From contig NC_091142.1 in the NCBI RefSeq assembly GCF_041381155.1, positions 36,939,604 to 37,003,603 on the forward strand: a DNA stretch of 64,000 bases. The letters run 5' to 3'. The stretch is from Argopecten irradians. Lineage: Eukaryota > Mollusca > Bivalvia > Pectinida > Pectinidae. Below the pieces are notes generated by a model. That model saw only the letters and a program-made list of their open reading frames with translations. It did no database searches and was not told the origin of the DNA. A program made the translations under genes and the position numbers. Shown piece by piece: positions 58,640 through 64,000 of this stretch (positions are counted from its first letter, which is position 1; each line of letters opens with the position of its first letter).

Positions 58640-59790
58640 CGAGCTATTGTAGCTTGAAATTAATTGTTGTATGAAAATTACGGCCAATTAATTGAACAAA
58701 CACTGTTTAAAAATATGTCTAATAGTTTCAGAAACATTCATTTCTCGTTGTGAAATTTTATATAGAGTGTTTGTGATTTCAAAAATATTGCCAACATTAC
58801 GTAGCTATATATTAGCTGAAAAAGATATGCCATGAACTTGTACATTTTATTCAGAATAGTTAAGTTTTCTTCAATTCAGGGACACTAAAGCACTCTGAAA
58901 AATAAACATTTATAAAATATGTATTTATAGAAACACAAATGTCACAGCTCAATGACTCATTTCCGCAGGGTTGTTGACATACATGATTTAATGCATAAAA
59001 TACATAAAACAAGAATTTTAGAACAATCAGTAAACTTACTTAGCACAGTATATTATTTATTATATTTCCATTTATTACGAAATAGTTACCACGAGTTAGG
59101 AAGTAATGAAACTTCCGGAATTGAATCTGCTATCACAAGGAACAACAGAATACGATGTAATTTTGCACTGAGAAAGGATACATAGTTTTTCTTTTGTCAC
59201 TTTGATGGCGTATTGTCATATACGCAAAACCTTTAAAAAATTGAAAAAATAATCAAAAACGATTTTATACTATACTTAGTACAGTAAAATAGTAAATGTG
59301 TGTATATGGAAAAATACGTTGTGGGGAATCCCCTGGCGTCATAGATATGTACCCAATATACATCCCAGCATTTCGATAATGTACAGTGTCATTTGAAGTA
59401 TTGATTGATCGGGAGTGTAGAACTAAAGAGTAGGAATCTTACGCCGACACTTACACTTTTCGGAGACAAGAACTTTGTACTTGAACTTGTTCGATACACA
59501 TGTTTAAAGTCAGGTATGTATTCAACGATGCCTATTAGAGGTTTTAACCATTAAATCTCGTGTGTCGATATCGCATACAGTCAAATATTGTCACTCCCTT
59601 CTGATATAAAAGTTGTGTCAAAAGTTTTATTTCATTTTTGTCGTCAATTTTGTGATTATAATATTCAACGAATTTGGCATTTATAAGCTATTCTCGACTG
59701 CCAGATTTAACCGTCAATTAATAGTCTGATGAATTCAATAGTCCATTCTGGAACAGTCTAGATATAGTGTTGGAAAGTCTCGTCATGGGT
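58640..59790 (+). repeat. Three-copy duplication, third copy with leader block
   Basis: Same block order as 56980-58570. Nearest copy to the RHIM gene, with donor AAGTCAG|GTATGT at 59513. A gaatcccctggcgtcat element sits about 180 bp before the donor. Confidence 0.75.
59390..59513 (+). other. Candidate noncoding first exon of the RHIM gene
   Basis: The block ends at CAG|GTATGT, and the next acceptor on plus is ctctacag|gaaaactccg (60014|60015), the start of the exon containing the ATG. The two upstream duplicates at about 58222-58332 and 41338-41420 could be alternative or dead promoters. The transcription start is unknown. Confidence 0.4.
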
Positions 59791-60014
59791 GACCTACATT
59801 TATGTTAACACACCCATGTAGGTGAGCTATTGTATGTTATGCATTTATGGCCCCGATGACAGTGAGACGTGAAGATTTATTTACCTGAAGGTTTTTCCTA
59901 TTTCCTAAGCCCTATTTCCCAAGGGCTTGCCCGATAGAATTATTACATCTGCTTGCAGATCACATTGATATGTGAATTTAATAATCCACTAATCTGTCAT
60001 ATTTTCCTCTACAG

Positions 60015-60092
60015 GAAAACTCCGTGGAATATGAGGAGACAAATCTACTAAACTTTTTACATGATTCATTGCTATAGTTTATTTGTTGAAAC
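60015..60092 (+). promoter_or_regulatory. 5' leader with two upstream ATGs
   Basis: Between acceptor and main ATG lie a 6-codon uORF (60031-60051) and an ATG at 60061 that is out of frame and overlaps the main start. Both would reduce translation of the main frame. Confidence 0.55.
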
Positions 60093-63000
60093 ATGGCAAC
60101 TTCAAATTCCAAAAAAGGTAAGCATTTCTAGCACACGGGCTATTAACTAAACCAAATGCATAAAAACATCTTAGCAAATATGTATATCATAATTTCATGT
60201 TTATCAAAATTATTGGAAAATGTTTTAGAACAAAAATAAAAGATTTATAAGTATGTAATCAAAACTGGCCAGGCGCATGTTAAGAAATGAACAGATAAAA
60301 AATGAAATGTTCTATCAATGTGTCATTTAACCATGAAGAGACGGTCAGTAAAATAATAAAGGAGTACATGACTCAAAATCACATTGTATTTTGAAATTTA
60401 GGAAGAAGCTTATCTTAGAAATTAGAGTTTAAAGATGCTCCACCGCTGACAAATGGTATTTTTTCACTATCAAAAACAGGAGCTGACGATTTAGTATTTT
60501 TCTTCAGTTACAAACGTTACGTACTTTACACCATTACCACCATCGAAAAGTTTGAGCTTCTAATTTTACTTCAAGTTGAAAATATAAGAAATAATTAATT
60601 GCATCCCGAAAACAATCCGTGGCACTATATCCTATATGAAATGAAGTACTGATTGCGCATGCACAAAAGGCAAAATAAATTATCTTATATATTTTTTTGT
60701 GTTAATTAGACATAAATATTCAAGATTAAACATCAATTATTTTTCTAATGATGAATGCCATTTATGCTCCGTCGGCGGTGGAGCATCTTTAATAAAATAA
60801 AAATTACAAATAATGTTAATTTAAAAGTGGACACAAATGAGATATGCATTTGTTTTTTTGTACGGAATAATGCTTTAAGTTTTCTATTAGGAGGAGTGGT
60901 TTTCAATATCACAAACTATGGTCAGCAGGGAATTCAAATAGGAGACTCCAACACTATGCAGATATCTGAACTATTATCAGAACAAGCAGGTTTGTACTGA
61001 CCATTGCATAAGTGAGTGGTTTATTGTCTACATGAGATATCCGAACTGTTATCAGAACAAGCAGATTTTTACTGACCACTGACCAGTATATTAGTTAATG
61101 GTTTATCGCCTGCATAGATATCAGAACTGTTATCAGAACAAGCAGATTTTTACTGACCACTGACCAGTATATTAGTTAATGGTTTATCGCCTGCATAGAT
61201 ATCAGAATCGTTATCAGAACAAGCAGGTTTGTACTGACCATTGCAATAGTTATTGGTTTATCGTCTACATGAAATATCTGAAATGTTAACAGAACAAGCA
61301 GATTTTTACTGACCAGTAAATTAGTTAACGGTTTATCGCCTACATGAGATATCTGAATTGTTATCAGAACAAGCAGGTTTGTACTGACCATTACATTAGT
61401 TAGTGGTTTATCGCCCACATGAGATATCTGAACTGTTATCAGAATAAGCAGGTATGTACTGTTAGTGGTTTATCGCCGAAGTGTCAGGATGACATATAGT
61501 CATAATGTTTATTCGTTGTCGTCCGCCGTGCGCCGACCGTAAACTTTCAAACTTTTCAATCTTCTTCTAAGTTCTACCAGTACGATTCGGCTGAAACATG
61601 GTCCCATCAAAGGGTTGTTATTTTTCGGGTAGATCCGAAATCCAAGATGGTCGCCACAGCCGTCATCTTGAAATCACATTTTGAACTTCTTCTCAAGTTC
61701 TACCTGTGCGATTTGGCTGAAACCTGCCTGAAATGATCCTAAAATTGTCTCAAGATTTTTGAGTCGATCCGAAATCTAAGATGGCCGCCACAGCTGCCAT
61801 CTTGAAAACACTTTTTGAACTTCTCCTCAAGTTCTACCTGTGCGATTTGGCTGAAACCTGCCTGAAATGATCCTGACATGATCCAGACAAAGTGTTGCTA
61901 TTTTTCGGGTCGATTCAAAGTCCAAGAAGGCCGCCACAATTAATTATCTGTACGACTATTGCCAAGGTAGTCAGATGACCGTTAAGGCCCTTGAGCATCT
62001 TGTTCCCGTTTCGAATCTTCTTTGTCAGTGTTTAATCATATCATTTCTTCATCAGTAATAATCTGCATAAGACAATACCTCGCTTCCTTAAGGTAGCAGG
62101 CTTCCTTATAAGAATTTTGAGCGATGGCGAGTCGTTGATATTGATGTGTTTTTATAAAGCTTTTGATACATATATTTCAGGGAAAACATTGAGTTTTTAC
62201 AGATAAGCGTAGATTCATTTCCTTTATACAATTGATGTTGATAGATTGATTCTGCTCTGGATTTATTGAGTAAAGTCTGAAGGATTCTCCATTTTATTAC
62301 TTACGTTAATCTCCTCTGTTCCGTGTTTCGTATTTATAGTTGGATGGAACAGCTGTCCGATATATCGCAGGTTACTCTCTATACGATGTATAAAGTCACA
62401 TTGATTACTAGTATGATATTTATAGGTTGATAAATTTACATTTTCCAGATGTCAAAAAGGGAGGATTAGAGAAAGATGGAATTCTCAAGGGTGCACTCGG
62501 CATTATTCTAAATCCGAGACATACTCAGGCTCTGAACCCAATGCCATTGAAAATGTTAGAACAGAAATTTACAGAAACATTTGGAAACCATCTAACCGAC
62601 GGGAAGAAAACATTTACGGATGCATCTGGCTTGTCCCTGTTGTCATTCCTACAAAACAATACTGACACGTACGAAATATTCACAACAGCAAAGGGGAGAG
62701 TTATGGTGAAGCAAAAACTAATTCGACCTGAGACAGACTGCATGCAAGGTCGCAGTTCCGAACCACAGACAAACGCCTCTGATGGTCAGAGCAGGGACAC
62801 GCGCTGCAGCAATAAACAGAGGAGAAAGGTAACCGAAACAAATGAGAGAAAACCCAAGTCACCTATAGAGCATACACGTCAAGACGACAATGGTTCTGAT
62901 GAGTGGACGGTTGTGTGTAGAGGCAAGAATAAAAAGACGAAAACAGTCAAAGAACAAAAGAGTGAAAATACTCAGGCTGATGAAAGGACAAGCCTCAGAA

Positions 63001-64000
63001 CGCAGAAAAGCGGAAATGAAAATGAGGATGCAACATTTATAAGCACTCTTGTAAAGAGCAGAAACAGGCATGACTTAAAATGCTTGCAATCTGAATTGGT
63101 TTATGTAGGGAATTATCTGCTGTTTACCATAGATATCGTAAGTATGTGGAATACGCCGAAAGAGGCCTCTTCATTCATACTTCTTGGGGCGGTTGACAGC
63201 GGGACAGACAATTTACCTTCTATAACAGGAATAAAGAAAAGTTACACGCCTGCACACTTTAAAGGGTTCTTTCTTACCGAATGTGTAGTTGGCAGTATCC
63301 CAGACTTTTCGTACTCTGAAGTCACTGTAGGGTCTGATTTAGTGGGTGTGATTGAGATATTCAGATGCCAAGGTAATACATCGCCATCTGTTTTCAAATG
63401 CAACCGAGCAAACAGCACCATTGCAACACGTGAAGGAGATATGTGGATTCGAAAAGATAATGTGCCTGTCGTTTGCAAACCAACCGATGACAGATTTGCA
63501 GAAGTGTATAGTTGGTTTGCGAAAGATTATGGAGAAGATAACTGTCATGAACCGAACTCTGAAGCGAAGCAGTGCACAAGGCAAGGTATTTCTCTTCCAC
63601 AACACCAAGAGCCTATTTTGAAGACGAAACGAAATGAAGCGACAGTATGCACAACCGTGAATCAAATGTTAGATGCGGTAAACTACTTTCGAAAGGGTCA
63701 TTTCATTCTATTGGCAGGTGATGTACCAAGTGTGTCCACAAATATTGGGGCAATCGCATCTGTACCCTGGTTGACCGTCTTTGACTTTGATCCTTACAGC
63801 AGAGATTGTGGACTTCTAGACTCTAATGAAGAACTGATGTCCAAATCGACATCACTTCACATCACAACATGGAAGACTATCGATAAACCGGTATCGGAAT
63901 ACGGAACAAACTGGTGTTTCATATGCGGATCTAGGGATGATCCTGAAAGTCGGCCATGTACAGAAATTACAGAAGATGTGCGAAGTTGGAACCGAAAAAT
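60093..64000 (+). CDS. RHIM - LOTUS-like - AlbA_2-like - SIR2-like protein (SAMD9-type), 5' part
   Basis: Exons 60093-60117, 60891-60989, 62449-beyond 64000; phases 1,1 match and at least 558 codons are open. Domains: RHIM at residues 22-33 (GIQIGDSNTMQI, fitting the (I/V)Q(I/L)GxxNxM amyloid core of RIPK1/RIPK3/ZBP1/TRIF). A LOTUS/OST-HTH-like winged helix lies at about 50-130 (LEQKFTETFGNHL, SGLSLLSFLQNN, IFTTAKGRVMV). A basic, polar linker spans about 134-235. An AlbA_2-like domain is at about 245-385 (NTPKEASSFILLGAV, LVGVIEIF, MWIRKDNVPVV). Then comes a region resembling the SAMD9/SAMD9L SIR2-like part at about 440-558 (NIGAIASVPWLTVFDFDPYS, WCFICGSRDDPESRP). In SAMD9 the AlbA-type domain is a tRNA nuclease and a STAND NTPase follows (known); the latter would lie beyond the window. 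No SAM domain is seen; RHIM takes the N-terminal place. Probable cytosolic immune or cell-death sensor (inference). Confidence 0.82.
60433..60788. mobile_element. TTAA-flanked MITE, copy 3 (RHIM gene intron 1)
   Basis: 356 bp, TIR AGATGCTCCACCGCTGAC, flanked by TTAA at 60429-60432 and 60789-60792; inserted about 100 bp upstream of the RHIM exon acceptor. Confidence 0.9.
60957..61478 (+). repeat. ~75-84-bp minisatellite, 7 copies, built from the RHIM exon 5' splice-site junction
   Basis: The first copy is the end of the RHIM exon (agatatctgaactattatca, gaacaagcag) plus its donor gtttgtactgacc and about 45 nt of intron ending ggtttatcgtctacatg. Six further copies follow in the intron. Copies 4 and 6 keep GCAG|GTTTGT, copies 2, 3 and 5 have GCAG|ATTTTT (donor lost) and the last has GCAG|GTATGT, a stronger donor than the exon's own. 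Confidence 0.92.
61478..62005 (-). mobile_element. Second member of the GGTCATCTGAC family, with different internal repeats
   Basis: Reverse orientation relative to 4368-5963: starts with gtcaggatgacatatagtca and the cgtcgtccgccgt tail, ends with gtcagatgaccgttaaggcc. In between are three ~137-bp units (gttctacctgtgcgatttgg, ctgaaacctgcctgaaatga; aagatggccgccaca), unrelated to the internal unit of the first element. Lies in intron 2 of the RHIM gene. Confidence 0.78.

Noticed and set aside
62525..63665. Minus-strand ORFs of 68-108 aa
   Set aside because: Antisense to the continuous plus-strand frame of the RHIM gene, which stays open for 1552 nt with splice-phase agreement.

Overview
The window is eukaryotic, AT-rich, intron-bearing DNA packed with repeats. 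Repeat modules with a GGCCCATGGGCC core next to ...TTAACGGTCATCTGAC, several foldback/MITE families, a Gmr1-type LTR element and an expanded glycosyltransferase family point to a lophotrochozoan, most likely a bivalve mollusc. That is inference; no species call is possible from sequence alone.

Layout. (1) 1-10413, minus strand: 5' two thirds of TBL2 (ER-anchored WD40 protein), eight coding exons with matching splice phases. The last visible exon (3160-3295) runs into an array of about 75 copies of a 42-bp unit that fills the window to its left edge. (2) 10414-10783: shared divergent promoter. (3) 10784-14269, plus strand: complete POLD4 (p12 subunit of DNA polymerase delta), four exons. Its last intron ends in a 35-bp array carrying the 3' splice site, and a 29-bp array of about 32 copies lies downstream. 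(4) 15.6-28.7 kb: gene-poor. It holds a possible orphan exon, a tandem segmental duplication, a decayed 5.3-kb Ty3/gypsy-class LTR element whose integrase precedes its reverse transcriptase, and a dead LINE. (5) 28.9-42.7 kb: two nearly identical single-exon type II membrane glycosyltransferase-like genes flanking 12 kb of repeats (CpG-rich array, short hAT-like element, 45-bp minisatellite, DR4-like AGGTCA array, LINE remnant, MITEs). (6) 46.1-55.7 kb: about 184 copies of a 52-bp unit. (7) 56-64 kb, plus strand: repeated promoter/leader blocks, then the 5' part of an apparent innate-immunity gene. It encodes an N-terminal RHIM amyloid motif, a LOTUS-like winged helix, an AlbA_2-like domain and a SAMD9-type SIR2-like region, open to the window edge.

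Main discovery. Three unrelated genes each carry a tandem array whose unit is a duplicated exon/intron junction: the TBL2 5' splice site (22 nt exon + 20 nt intron), the POLD4 3' splice site (about 22 nt intron + 13 nt exon), and the 5' splice site of the RHIM exon (about 30 nt exon + about 45 nt intron). A fourth array may derive from the POLD4 stop-codon region. This suggests a recurrent process that seeds minisatellites at splice junctions in this genome, with decoy splice sites as a by-product. The second highlight is the predicted RHIM-LOTUS-AlbA-SIR2 protein, which would couple an amyloid signalling motif to a SAMD9-like effector.
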